Origin: Candidatus Acutalibacter stercorigallinarum
GTDB taxonomy: Bacteria > Bacillota > Clostridia > Oscillospirales > Acutalibacteraceae
Direction: 5' to 3'
DNA: 39,968 nucleotides
Assembly: GCA_019112625.1 (NCBI GenBank)
Contig: DXIW01000002.1
Location: 1 to 39,968 of the forward strand
A model generated the notes under the pieces. It saw only the letters and a program-made list of their open reading frames with translations. It did no database searches and was not told the DNA's origin. Of the stretch, positions 32,037 to 39,684 are shown piece after piece. A program made the position numbers and the translations under genes. The stretch's first letter is position 1. Every line of letters starts with the position of its first letter.

Positions 32037-32199
32037 GTCTCGGCTGCCGCCTCGGTCGGTTCGCGGCAGAGCGCCACTGGCGCTCGCTCACCCCCTCCCA
32101 CGCGCAACTCTTTGCGAAGAGGGTACCGCTCTGGTGCGGGAGGGGGAAGATTTTTCTATATATCTCATTTCAAAGGGGGCGAAAGCCCCCTTTGAAACC
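32032..32199 (-). repeat. Composite covarying-hairpin repeat, copy 2
   Basis: On the minus strand it has the same module order as 7574-7756, down to the palindrome GAGCGCCAGTGGCGCTC. The CTCCCRCGC-type stem encloses an unrelated centre (GCGCAACTCTTTGCG instead of copy 1's sequence). The CAAAGGGGGC/GCCCCCTTTG hairpin is intact. Confidence 0.85.
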
Positions 32200-32355
32200 C
32201 CTTTTCAGTAAGCCAGAGCTAAGCGTGCCCTTACAGGGGCAAGGGGGTTCTGGTGCCCGGTGGGCACCGTCCATCGCCGACCGAGCCGGCAGGCGAGACG
32301 CTGTCACGCCTGCGGCGTGACGGAGGGGGGGTAGTACTCCCCCCCCCACAAAAAC
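32200..32355. repeat. Mosaic repeat tail before the DUF1836 terminator
   Basis: GAGCTAAGCGTGCCC (32217-32231) matches a module at 39872-39884. GGTGCCCGGTGGGCACC (32253-32269) is a covaried form of the GRNGCC palindrome, and GTCACGC / GCGTGAC (32303-32320) is a covaried form of the GTCA hairpin. No gene. Confidence 0.72.
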
Positions 32356-32356
32356 C

Positions 32357-32390
32357 AAAAGAGGGAGGCCAAAGCCTCCCTCTCACTTTT
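32357..32390 (-). terminator. Terminator of the DUF1836 gene
   Basis: GAGGGAGGC (32361-32369) pairs with GCCTCCCTC (32374-32382), with TTTTGGTTTTT on the minus strand. It can also act on the plus strand (CACTTTTTC). Confidence 0.85.
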
Positions 32391-32396
32391 TCCCTC

Positions 32397-32936
32397 TCAC
32401 TTCTTGCTTTTTCCCTTCTCCTGGTCCTCCCGCTCCAGGGCGGCCAGGATGCGCTGGGCGGCGGCCCGCTTGGCGTTGGCCTCCGCGGCCAGCTTCAGGG
32501 CCAGCTCTTTGGGGTCCTGCCCGGCGGCCCAGTCCTCCTCCAGCTGGCGGCAGGTCTCCCGCACCGCGGCGGTGTGGGCCGCCAGAAACGCCCCGTACAC
32601 CCCCTGGATGTCCTGCCCCCGCAGCAGCTCCCCGATGTCCGGGATGGACAGCACCGGCTTGAGCAGGCACAGCACCGTCAGGGCCGCCAGGTGCTCCTTG
32701 CCGTACTTCTTCTTGTCCGGGTGGGGCAGCACCCCGTTCTTTACATAGTTGTTGATCATAGAGCTGGTCAGCAGACTGCCCTCCGGCTCCCGCTGGAAAA
32801 ACCCCAGGCTGTCTTTCAAATAAAAGATCACCTGGTCCATATACAGGGGGATGCTGGGCAGCTCCTCCCATCCGGGGGTGGAGAACTCCTCCCCGGCTTT
32901 GGCCCACTGTAAAATCTCCTGCTCCGCCCGTTCCAT
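32397..32936 (-). CDS. DUF1836 protein, MerR-like HTH
   Basis: This 179-residue protein has the DUF1836 pattern at about 27-110: LPSIPLYMDQVIFYLKD, LTSSMINNYVKNGVLPHPDKKKYGKEHLAALTVLCLLKPVLSI. That region resembles a MerR-type winged helix, so a DNA-binding regulator is likely, with unknown targets. The rest is helical and Ala/Glu/Lys-rich, probably a coiled coil. A clean promoter (32981-33009) precedes it. Monocistronic and divergent from pcrA. Confidence 0.87.
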   Translation of the reverse strand: MERAEQEILQWAKAGEEFSTPGWEELPSIPLYMDQVIFYLKDSLGFFQREPEGSLLTSSMINNYVKNGVLPHPDKKKYGKEHLAALTVLCLLKPVLSIPDIGELLRGQDIQGVYGAFLAAHTAAVRETCRQLEEDWAAGQDPKELALKLAAEANAKRAAAQRILAALEREDQEKGKSKK

Positions 32937-32980
32937 GGCTGTCCCTCCCTGCGACGCTGTGCGCCGGTTCTTTTTCTCCC

Positions 32981-33009
32981 AGTTTACACGGGTTCCCCGG
33001 GAAAGTCAA
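32981..33009 (-). promoter_or_regulatory. Promoter of the DUF1836 gene
   Basis: On the minus strand TTGACT (33004-33009), a 17-base spacer and TAAACT (32981-32986). Confidence 0.72.
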
Positions 33010-33039
33010 ATGGCGCTTCCCTCTTTTTCATTTTTGTGG

Positions 33040-33045
33040 TAGAAT
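33040..33045 (+). promoter_or_regulatory. -10 box of pcrA
   Basis: TAGAAT lies 44 bases before the pcrA start chosen here, and the -35 position is poor (TTCCCT). An in-frame ATG at 33044 overlaps this box, which is why the later start is preferred. Confidence 0.45.
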
Positions 33046-33088
33046 GAGGAGCAAAGCCACGAAACTTTTCCCAAAACGAGGTATTCCC

Positions 33089-35500
33089 ATGGAACCATCG
33101 AAACAGAACTTGCCCGCCCTGCGCCGCCAGGTGCTGGAGCGTGACTTTTCCCGGATGAACGACCGCCAGAAGGAGGCGGTGTTCGCCACCGAGGGCCCCC
33201 TGCTGGTGCTGGCCGGCGCGGGCTCCGGCAAGACCACGGTGCTGGTCAACCGCATCGCCAACATCGTCCGCTACGGCAGGGCCTACCACAGCGATGACCT
33301 CTTCCTCTCCCCCCAGGACGAGGCCGCCTGCCGGGCCTATGTAACGGGGGACGCCCCCCTCTCCGACGTGATCCGGGCCCGGCTGTCCGTCTCTGCCTGC
33401 CCCCCCTGGCGGGTCATGGCCATCACCTTTACCAACAAGGCCGCCGGCGAGCTGAAAGACCGCCTCACCCAGATGCTGGGCGGCGAGGGCAGCGACGTGT
33501 GGGCCGCCACCTTCCACTCCAGCTGTGCCCGCATGTTGCGCCGGGACGGGGACCGGCTGGGCTACACCTCCCACTTCACCATCTACGACACCGACGACAG
33601 CCGCCGGCTGATGAAGGCCGTGATGCAGGACCTGGACATCTCCGAGAAGTCCCTGTCCCACCGGGCCATTTTAAGCGAGATCTCCCACGCCAAGGACGAG
33701 CTCACCTCCCCCAAAGAGTACGAGGAGGCCGCCGGGGAGGACTTCCGCCTCAAGCTGGTGGCCCGGGCCTACCGGGCCTACCAGCGCCGCCTGGAGGACG
33801 CCGACGCCATGGACTTCGACGACCTGCTGGTGAATACGGTGCGGCTGTTCCAAAAGTGCCCCGACGTGCTGGAGTACTACCAGAACCGCTTCCGCTACAT
33901 CATGGTGGACGAGTACCAGGACACCAACCACGCCCAGTACGAATTCGTCAACCTCCTGGCCCAGAAGAGCGGCAACCTGTGCGTGGTGGGCGACGACGAC
34001 CAGTCCATCTACAAATTCCGGGGGGCCACCATCGAGAACATCATGAACTTCGAGGAGGACTTCCCCGGGGCCAAGGTGGTGCGCCTGGAGCAGAACTACC
34101 GCTCCACCCAGAACATTCTGGACGCCGCCAACGCGGTCATCGCCAACAACACCGAGCGCAAGGGCAAGACCTTGTGGACCGCCGCCGGCCCGGGGAAAAA
34201 GCTGGTGCTCCACACCGCGGAAAACGAGCAGGACGAGGCCGACCGCATCGCCCGCACCATTTTAGAGGGGGTGGCCGCCGGCCGGAAGTTTTCCGACTAC
34301 GCCATCCTCTACCGCATGAACTCCCAGTCCCTCACCTTTGAAAGAATGTTCGCCAAGCAGGGCGTGCCCCACCGGATCATCGGCGGCACCCGGTTTTTCG
34401 ACCGGAAAGAGGTCCGGGACATGATCGCGTACTTAAGCGTCATCAACAACCCCGAGGACGAGATCCGCCTGCTGCGCATCGTCAACACCCCCCGCCGGGG
34501 CATCGGGGAAAAGACCGTGGACACCGCTTCCCAAATCGCCCAGCAGGTGGGGGAGAGCTTGTTCTCCGTCCTCTCCCACCCCAAGGACTTCCCCGCCATC
34601 GCCCGGGCCGCCAATAAACTGGAGCCCTTCATCCGGCTCATGGAGGAGTTTTCCGAGAAGAACCAGGCCGGGGAGCTGCTGCCCAGCGAGCTCTACGGGG
34701 AGCTCCTCTTCCGCCTGGGCTACGAGGACTTTTTGAAGGAGGACGAACCGGAAAAGGCCGAGGACCGCATCGAGAACGTCCGCGAGCTCTCCTCCATGCT
34801 CCAGCGCTACGAGGAGGAGGCCGGGGACGAGGCCAGCCTCTCCGGCTTTTTGGAGGAAGTCTCCCTGTTTACCGACATCGACAATTACGACAGCGGCGCC
34901 GACTCCGTGGTGCTCATGACCATCCACTCCGCCAAGGGCCTGGAATTCCCCGTGGTGTTCCTCCCCGGCTGGGAGGAGGGGGTGTTCCCCGGCAACGCCG
35001 TGCTCTACGACCCCTCCCAGGTGGAGGAGGAGCGCCGCTTGGCCTACGTGGCCATCACCCGGGCCCGGGAGGAGCTGTACCTCTACCACGCGGAGAGCCG
35101 CATGATCTTCGGCTCCACCAGCCACAACCGCCTGTCCCGCTTCGCCGAGGAGATCCCCGACGGGCTCATCGAGCGCTCCCGCAGCCGGGAGTACGCCTAC
35201 CGTACCAGCCTGGGCGGGGCCTTCGGCTCCATGCCCCACAGCAAAGAGCGCCCCACCCCTGCCAGCGGCCGGGCCAGCCAGGCGGGGGGCTTCGCCACCC
35301 AGGTGTACCGGCCCACCCCGGCCAAGCCCGCCCCCGCCGGCACCTTCCAGGCCGGGGACACGGTACAGCACAAGACCTTCGGCGCCGGGGTCATCCTCAC
35401 CGCCACCCCCATGGCCAACGACACCCTGCTGGAGATCGCCTTCGACAAGGTGGGCACCAAAAAGCTGTTCGCCAATTTCGCCCGGCTAACCAAGGGCTAA
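33089..35500 (+). CDS. pcrA: ATP-dependent DNA helicase PcrA/UvrD
   Basis: This 803-residue superfamily 1A 3'-5' helicase serves DNA repair and replication restart. The Q-motif region is followed by Walker A AGAGSGKTT near residue 43, motif Ia AITFTNKAAGELKDR, motif II MVDEYQDTN, motif III VVGDDDQSIYKFRGA, motif IV LEQNYRST, motif V TIHSAKGLEFP and motif VI VAITRAREELYLY. The end, FQAGDTVQHKTFGAGVIL, is the PcrA tail. An insertion of about 45 residues sits between motifs I and Ia. The ATG at 33089 follows CGAGG; the 15-codon longer start would overlap the promoter. No ligA or pcrB neighbour. The GH78 gene follows after 25 bases. Confidence 0.95.
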   Translation: MEPSKQNLPALRRQVLERDFSRMNDRQKEAVFATEGPLLVLAGAGSGKTTVLVNRIANIVRYGRAYHSDDLFLSPQDEAACRAYVTGDAPLSDVIRARLSVSACPPWRVMAITFTNKAAGELKDRLTQMLGGEGSDVWAATFHSSCARMLRRDGDRLGYTSHFTIYDTDDSRRLMKAVMQDLDISEKSLSHRAILSEISHAKDELTSPKEYEEAAGEDFRLKLVARAYRAYQRRLEDADAMDFDDLLVNTVRLFQKCPDVLEYYQNRFRYIMVDEYQDTNHAQYEFVNLLAQKSGNLCVVGDDDQSIYKFRGATIENIMNFEEDFPGAKVVRLEQNYRSTQNILDAANAVIANNTERKGKTLWTAAGPGKKLVLHTAENEQDEADRIARTILEGVAAGRKFSDYAILYRMNSQSLTFERMFAKQGVPHRIIGGTRFFDRKEVRDMIAYLSVINNPEDEIRLLRIVNTPRRGIGEKTVDTASQIAQQVGESLFSVLSHPKDFPAIARAANKLEPFIRLMEEFSEKNQAGELLPSELYGELLFRLGYEDFLKEDEPEKAEDRIENVRELSSMLQRYEEEAGDEASLSGFLEEVSLFTDIDNYDSGADSVVLMTIHSAKGLEFPVVFLPGWEEGVFPGNAVLYDPSQVEEERRLAYVAITRAREELYLYHAESRMIFGSTSHNRLSRFAEEIPDGLIERSRSREYAYRTSLGGAFGSMPHSKERPTPASGRASQAGGFATQVYRPTPAKPAPAGTFQAGDTVQHKTFGAGVILTATPMANDTLLEIAFDKVGTKKLFANFARLTKG

Positions 35501-35525
35501 CGCCCTGTAAATAGGAGGAGTTTTT

Positions 35526-37634
35526 ATGTTCGAGTCCGCGAAATGGATCGCCGCCCCCCAGACGGACCAGCCCTCGCCCCTGTTCCGCCTGGAATTCCCG
35601 GTAAAGCCGTGCCTTACTTCCGCCAGCCTGTCCCTGTGCGCATTGGGCTACGGCGTGGCCACGGTCAACGGCCAGCCGGTGACCGAGGACGTGCTCACCA
35701 CGCCCCTCACCCGGTTCGACGCCACGGTGCAGTACAACACCTACGACGTGGCCCCCTTGCTCCAGGCGGGGGACAACGCCCTGGGCGTCATGCTGGGCAA
35801 CGGCTGGTACAACGACACCGCCGCCACCTGGGACTACGAGAAGGCCCCCTGGCGCCACCACCCCAAGCTCCTGGCCCAGCTGGACCTGGAGTATGAGGAC
35901 GGGGAGCGGGAGACCCTGGTCTCCGGCCCCGGCTGGCGCACCGCCGCCGGCCCCATCACCTTCAACCACGTGCGCTGCGGCGAGGTGTGGGACGCCCGCC
36001 TGGAGCAGCCCGGCTGGGACTGCCCCGGCTTCGACGATTCCCCCTGGCAGCAGGCCTTTGTGTGCCGCTCCCCCGGCGGCGTGCTCAAGCCCGTGGAGAT
36101 TCCCCCCATCCGGGTCATCCGCACCCTGGAGACAAAAGAGGTGTTCCCCGGCGTCTACGATTTGGGGGAGAACACCAGCGGCTGGGCGAAAATCACCGTC
36201 CAGGGGAAGGCCGGGGACCAGGTGGACCTGTTCTACAGCGAGCGCCTGAACCCCGACGGCACCTTCGACACCGAGGACATCAACCGCTTCTGCGGCGAGG
36301 ACTTCGCCCACCACGACCGCTACATCCTGAAAGGCGATGGCCCCGAGACCTGGGAGCCCCACTTCTGTTACCACGGCTTCCGCTACGTGCGGGTGGAGAC
36401 CACGGCCCAGGTCCTGTCCCTCCAGGGCCGGGTGGTCCACACCGATTTGAAAACCGTGGGCTCCTTCCAGTGCAGCGACGAGATGCTGGGCCGCATCCAC
36501 CAGGCCTCCCGGCGGTCCACCCTCACCAACTTCCACAGCGTCCCCACCGACTGCCCCCACCGGGAGCAGAACGGCTGGACCGGCGACGCCCTCATCTCCG
36601 CCGAGCAGGCATTGATGAACTTCGACATGACCGCCGCCTACCGCAAGTGGCTCCGGGACTTTGCCGACTGCCAGCGGCCCAGCGGCCAGGTGCCGGGCAT
36701 CGTCCCCACCGGGGGCTGGGGCTTCAACTGGGGCAGCGGCCCCGCCTGGGACAGCGCCCTCATCCTCATCCCCTACTATGTGTGGAAGTACACCGGCGAC
36801 CTGTCCCTGGCCCAGGAATTCTGGCCCAACATGACCCGCTACATGGACTTTCTGGCCACCATGACCGTGGACGGCCTGGTGGACTTCGGCCTGGGGGACT
36901 GGTGCCCGCCCCAGGGGGTGAACCTGTGCCCCACGGTCATCACCGACACGGCCCTGTGCTTTGTAGACGCCAACGCCATGGCCGAGCTTGCCTTCGAGAT
37001 GGACAAGCCCACCGGCCCCTGGGAGGACCAGGCCTGGGAGGCCCGCACCGCCTTCCGGGAGCACTTCATCCAGGACGGCAAGGTGGTGCCCGAGAGCCAG
37101 ACTGCCTATGCCTGCGCCATCACCCAGGGCATGCTGGACGAGGAGGAGGTAGAGGCCGCCGCCGCCCGCTTAAACCAGCTGGTGGTGGAGAACGGCTATC
37201 ACATCGACTGCGGCATCCTGGGCAACAAGTACATCTACCGCGCCCTCTCCGACTTCGGCTACGGCGAGACCCTCTACCGCATGGTCACCAACCCCACCTG
37301 CCCCAGCTACGCCTGGTGGATGGACCAGGGCATGACCACCCTCTGCGAGGACTGGGAGATGACCATCTCCCTCAACCACCACATGTACAGCGAGGTGGAC
37401 CTGTGGTTCTACCGGTACCTGGCGGGCATCCAGCTGGACGAGGACCGGCTCACCATCGCCCCCCAGTGCTTGCCCCAGCTGGAGTGGGTCAAGGCCGAGA
37501 GCCGCGGGGTCAAGGTCTGCTGGGACAAAGAGAAGATCGAGATCGAGACGCCCAAGCAGGCCATCCTCCGCATCGACGGCGAGAACCGCCTGCTCATGCC
37601 CGGCTCCTACACCTTCCCCCGGGAGCCCAAATAA
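35526..37634 (+). CDS. GH78 alpha-L-rhamnosidase
   Basis: This 702-residue glycosidase removes terminal alpha-L-rhamnose from plant glycosides or polysaccharides. An N-terminal beta-sandwich spans about 1-150 (GYGVATVNGQPV, NALGVMLGNGWYND). A second beta domain has YDLGENTSGWAKITVQG and YHGFRYVRVE. The (alpha/alpha)6 catalytic barrel carries DCPHREQNGWTGDA near residue 340, where the acid is thought to be Glu. No signal peptide is seen, so it acts in the cytosol on imported substrates. It starts 25 bases after pcrA behind AGGAGGAG with no promoter seen between, so cotranscription with the helicase is likely but odd. No sugar transporter is adjacent. Confidence 0.92.
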   Translation: MFESAKWIAAPQTDQPSPLFRLEFPVKPCLTSASLSLCALGYGVATVNGQPVTEDVLTTPLTRFDATVQYNTYDVAPLLQAGDNALGVMLGNGWYNDTAATWDYEKAPWRHHPKLLAQLDLEYEDGERETLVSGPGWRTAAGPITFNHVRCGEVWDARLEQPGWDCPGFDDSPWQQAFVCRSPGGVLKPVEIPPIRVIRTLETKEVFPGVYDLGENTSGWAKITVQGKAGDQVDLFYSERLNPDGTFDTEDINRFCGEDFAHHDRYILKGDGPETWEPHFCYHGFRYVRVETTAQVLSLQGRVVHTDLKTVGSFQCSDEMLGRIHQASRRSTLTNFHSVPTDCPHREQNGWTGDALISAEQALMNFDMTAAYRKWLRDFADCQRPSGQVPGIVPTGGWGFNWGSGPAWDSALILIPYYVWKYTGDLSLAQEFWPNMTRYMDFLATMTVDGLVDFGLGDWCPPQGVNLCPTVITDTALCFVDANAMAELAFEMDKPTGPWEDQAWEARTAFREHFIQDGKVVPESQTAYACAITQGMLDEEEVEAAAARLNQLVVENGYHIDCGILGNKYIYRALSDFGYGETLYRMVTNPTCPSYAWWMDQGMTTLCEDWEMTISLNHHMYSEVDLWFYRYLAGIQLDEDRLTIAPQCLPQLEWVKAESRGVKVCWDKEKIEIETPKQAILRIDGENRLLMPGSYTFPREPK

Positions 37635-37647
37635 CCGCCCAACACCC

Positions 37648-37683
37648 AAGCCCCGCCGGATTCTCCCCGGCGGGGCTTTTCCC
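37648..37683 (+). terminator. Terminator of the GH78 gene
   Basis: AAGCCCCGCCGG (37648-37659) pairs with CCGGCGGGGCTT (37667-37678), followed by TTCCCC. The stem is strong. Confidence 0.88.
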
Positions 37684-37698
37684 CGCCTTTCTTCAAAT

Positions 37699-37752
37699 TG
37701 CAAAGTCTGCTTGACATTTTATGCAAAGTGTACTATACTAAAAATGCAAAGT
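37699..37752 (+). promoter_or_regulatory. Three operator-like direct repeats at 23-bp spacing over the promoter
   Basis: TGCAAAGT occurs at 37699, 37722 and 37745, exactly 23 bases apart. Each is followed by a partner half so the cores read AAGTctGCTT, AAGTgtACTA and AAGTaaACTT, approaching the palindrome AAGTnnACTT. The sites are just upstream of the -35 box, between -35 and -10, and downstream of -10. The small HTH protein encoded next is the likely ligand. Confidence 0.75.
37711..37739 (+). promoter_or_regulatory. Strong sigma-A promoter of the HTH/membrane-protein operon
   Basis: TTGACA (37711-37716), a 17-base spacer and TATACT (37734-37739). The second and third operator-like repeats overlap the spacer and start site, so binding should repress it. 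Confidence 0.85.
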
Positions 37753-37777
37753 AAACTTAGCAAAGGGGGCGGGAGCC

Positions 37778-38002
37778 ATCAAGACGAAGATCCCCGAGCT
37801 GCGCAAAGCCCGCAAGCTCTCCCAGGAGGAGCTGGCCCAGGCCGTGGGCACCACCCGGCAGACCATCACGTCCATCGAGGTGGGCCGCTACACCGCCAGC
37901 CTCCCCCTGGCCTACAAGATCGCCCATTACTTCAGGCTGCCCATCGAAGCGGTATTCGACTTTTCCGACCTGGAACAGGAGGTGCGTCATGGAGGCGTAT
38001 AA
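37778..38002 (+). CDS. Small Cro/CI-type HTH regulator with apparent ATC start
   Basis: This 74-residue regulator of the compact YozG-like HTH type reads KTKIPELRKARKLSQEELAQ, then AVGTTRQTITSIEVGRYTASLPLA and a short tail to FDFSDLEQEVRHGGV. It should bind the three repeats at its own promoter and repress itself and the membrane protein. No ATG, GTG or TTG lies between the upstream in-frame stop (37739-37741) and the HTH. ATC at 37778 takes the place where relatives have ATG, eight bases after AAAGGGGG. Either a rare ATC initiation limits its level, or an ATG was mutated (or misread). It overlaps the next gene by 14 bases. Confidence 0.78.
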   Translation: MKTKIPELRKARKLSQEELAQAVGTTRQTITSIEVGRYTASLPLAYKIAHYFRLPIEAVFDFSDLEQEVRHGGV

Positions 38003-38441
38003 GCGACGGCTCGAACGGCAGAACATGGCCCTGTGGTGCGGCATCGCGCTGCTGGCCGCCCTGGACGTGGTCTTAGGCATTTTCTGGGACGACCTGGGGC
38101 TGGACGTGTTCCAAATGACCCAGCAGGCCCGCACCATGCAGAGCATGCTGCTCTTCGGTTTCCTCATCTACTTCATCGTCCGGCTGGTAAAAAACAAGCG
38201 CCGCCTCAAAGACCCCTGGGCCTACGAGGAGGAGGCCCGCCGCCAGGGGGACGAGCGCCGCATCCTGGTGGGGGAGAAGGCCGCCAAGCTCTCCGCCGAC
38301 CTGGCCCTGGCCGGCCTCACCGTGGCCGTGTTCGTCACCAGCCTGTACAACATGGACATGTTCCAGGCGCTGTACTATGCCCTGCTGGCCTTTGTGGCCC
38401 TGCGCCTGGCCGCCTGGTTCTATTACAGCCGGAAATATTGA
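37989..38441 (+). CDS. Small membrane protein paired with the HTH regulator
   Basis: I do not recognise the family of this 150-residue protein. It has about four membrane segments: at 14-33, at 50-66 (LLFGFLIYFIVRLV), at 103-118 and at 122-143. Basic and acidic stretches (KNKRRLKDPWAYEEEARRQGDERR) lie between pairs. Its ATG overlaps the end of the HTH gene, and GGAGG is near. Such HTH-plus-membrane-protein pairs are frequent in gut Firmicutes. The pair could be a membrane stress or immunity module, but no function is shown. Confidence 0.78.
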   Translation: MEAYKRRLERQNMALWCGIALLAALDVVLGIFWDDLGLDVFQMTQQARTMQSMLLFGFLIYFIVRLVKNKRRLKDPWAYEEEARRQGDERRILVGEKAAKLSADLALAGLTVAVFVTSLYNMDMFQALYYALLAFVALRLAAWFYYSRKY

Positions 38442-38466
38442 CCTCCGCCCCGGTTTCGTGTATGAT
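38438..38466 (+). promoter_or_regulatory. Promoter of the DegV gene
   Basis: TTGACC (38438-38443), a 17-base spacer and TATGAT (38461-38466). The -35 box overlaps the TGA stop of the preceding gene (38439-38441). Confidence 0.72.
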
Positions 38467-38518
38467 TAGGGGAGAGAACACAACTGTGTGAATTTTTCTT
38501 CCGAAAGGCGGATGTCCT

Positions 38519-39355
38519 ATGGTAAAGATCGTGACAGACAGCTCCTGCGACTTGAGCCTGGAGCGCTGCGCGGAGCTGGGCGTGGAGATGCTGCCCATCA
38601 CCGTGAATTTTGGAGAGGAGAGCTACCGGGCCAACCTGGACCTGACCACCGAGGACTTTTACCAGAAGCTGGCGGCGGCCGACGAGCTGCCCCACACGGC
38701 CCAGATCACCCCGGTCCAGTTCCAGGAGTACTTCAAGCCCTTTGTAGACAGCGGCGACGAGGTGGTGTGCCTGTTCATCTCCTCCAAAATGAGCGGCACC
38801 CTCCAGTCCGCCACCGTGGCCAAGGACATCCTGGGCGCCACCAACATCTACCTCCCCGATACCTTAAACGTCACCTTCGCCCTGGGCCTTCTGGTGGAGG
38901 AGGCGGTGAAGATGCGGGACCGGGGCCTCACCGCCCCCCAGATCGTGGAGGAGATCCAGGGCCTGGTGCCCCGGGTTCGGCTGTGGGCCTTTATCGACGA
39001 TCTGAAGTACCTGAAGATGGGCGGCCGGCTCTCCGCCAGCAGCGCCCTGGTGGCCAGTATCCTGGGCATCTGCCCCATCATCACCTTAAAAGACGGCCTG
39101 GTGGAGGTGGTGGGCAAGGCCCGGGGCAAAAAAGCCGCCTTCAAGTATATCCAGGGCCTGGTGGAAAAGACCCCCATCTCCGGCGACTACGGCGTGTCCA
39201 TCGGCCATGCCGCCGTGCCGGACACCCGGGACGCCTTTGTGGACTACATGGAGGACATCCTGAAAAAGCGGGAGCTCTACCCCATGGACATCGGCAGCAT
39301 CGTGGGCACCCACACCGGCCCCGGCGCCGTGGGCCTGGCCTACATCAAAAAGTAA
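38519..39355 (+). CDS. DegV-family fatty-acid-binding protein
   Basis: This 278-residue cytosolic protein binds a fatty acid; FakB members present it to the kinase FakA for phosphorylation. The N-terminal VKIVTDSSCDLS is the family start and the phosphate-handling region shows ISSKMSGTLQSA. In the second domain LKYLKMGGRLSASSALVAS and IGTHTGPGAVGLAY-like VGTHTGPGAVGLAYI are typical. No fakA is in the window. The ATG at 38519 follows GAAAGGCGG. A strong terminator follows. Confidence 0.93.
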   Translation: MVKIVTDSSCDLSLERCAELGVEMLPITVNFGEESYRANLDLTTEDFYQKLAAADELPHTAQITPVQFQEYFKPFVDSGDEVVCLFISSKMSGTLQSATVAKDILGATNIYLPDTLNVTFALGLLVEEAVKMRDRGLTAPQIVEEIQGLVPRVRLWAFIDDLKYLKMGGRLSASSALVASILGICPIITLKDGLVEVVGKARGKKAAFKYIQGLVEKTPISGDYGVSIGHAAVPDTRDAFVDYMEDILKKRELYPMDIGSIVGTHTGPGAVGLAYIKK

Positions 39356-39372
39356 ACGCGGGAAACGCACAA

Positions 39373-39413
39373 AACAGCGCCCCCTCCACTCCCGGAGGGG
39401 GCGCTGTTGCTTT
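39373..39413 (+). terminator. Terminator of the DegV gene
   Basis: AACAGCGCCCCCTCC (39373-39387) pairs with GGAGGGGGCGCTGTT (39394-39408), a perfect 15-bp stem, followed by GCTTTGC. Confidence 0.85.
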
Positions 39414-39684
39414 GCGGGAGGAAGGCTCCTTCCATAGGGGGATTCCCAAGGGGGCCGGTAGGCCCCCTTGGGAAAGAAAAAAAGAATTCCCCCTCCCGTA
39501 CAGCCAAGCCACCCCCCTTCACTCATTTCTCTTACGGGAGGGGGCAGGGGGGGAGGGAACCACGCGGCCAGTCACCCCTTCCGTCATCGCTCTGCGATGA
39601 CACCTCCCCCATAGGGGGAGGCAGGCCCCCTCTATGAGGGGGCTGTCTGCGTAGCAGACTGGGGGAGTTTCCCTTCGCTCCCCA
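39414..39684. repeat. Mosaic intergenic repeat cluster at the window end
   Basis: CCCAAGGGGGCC / GGCCCCCTTGGG (about 39447-39473) is a covaried form of the CAAAGGGGG hairpin. GTCATCG / CGATGAC (39583-39601) and GTCTGC / GCAGAC (39644-39659) are covaried forms of the GTCA hairpin. ACTGGGGGAGTTTCCC follows at 39658-39673. No gene is supported. Confidence 0.75.

Noticed and set aside
35397-37064. A 555-codon open frame opposite the rhamnosidase gene
   Set aside because: It is the complement of a strongly supported GH78 gene, with low-complexity Val/Gly/Leu content and no domain.
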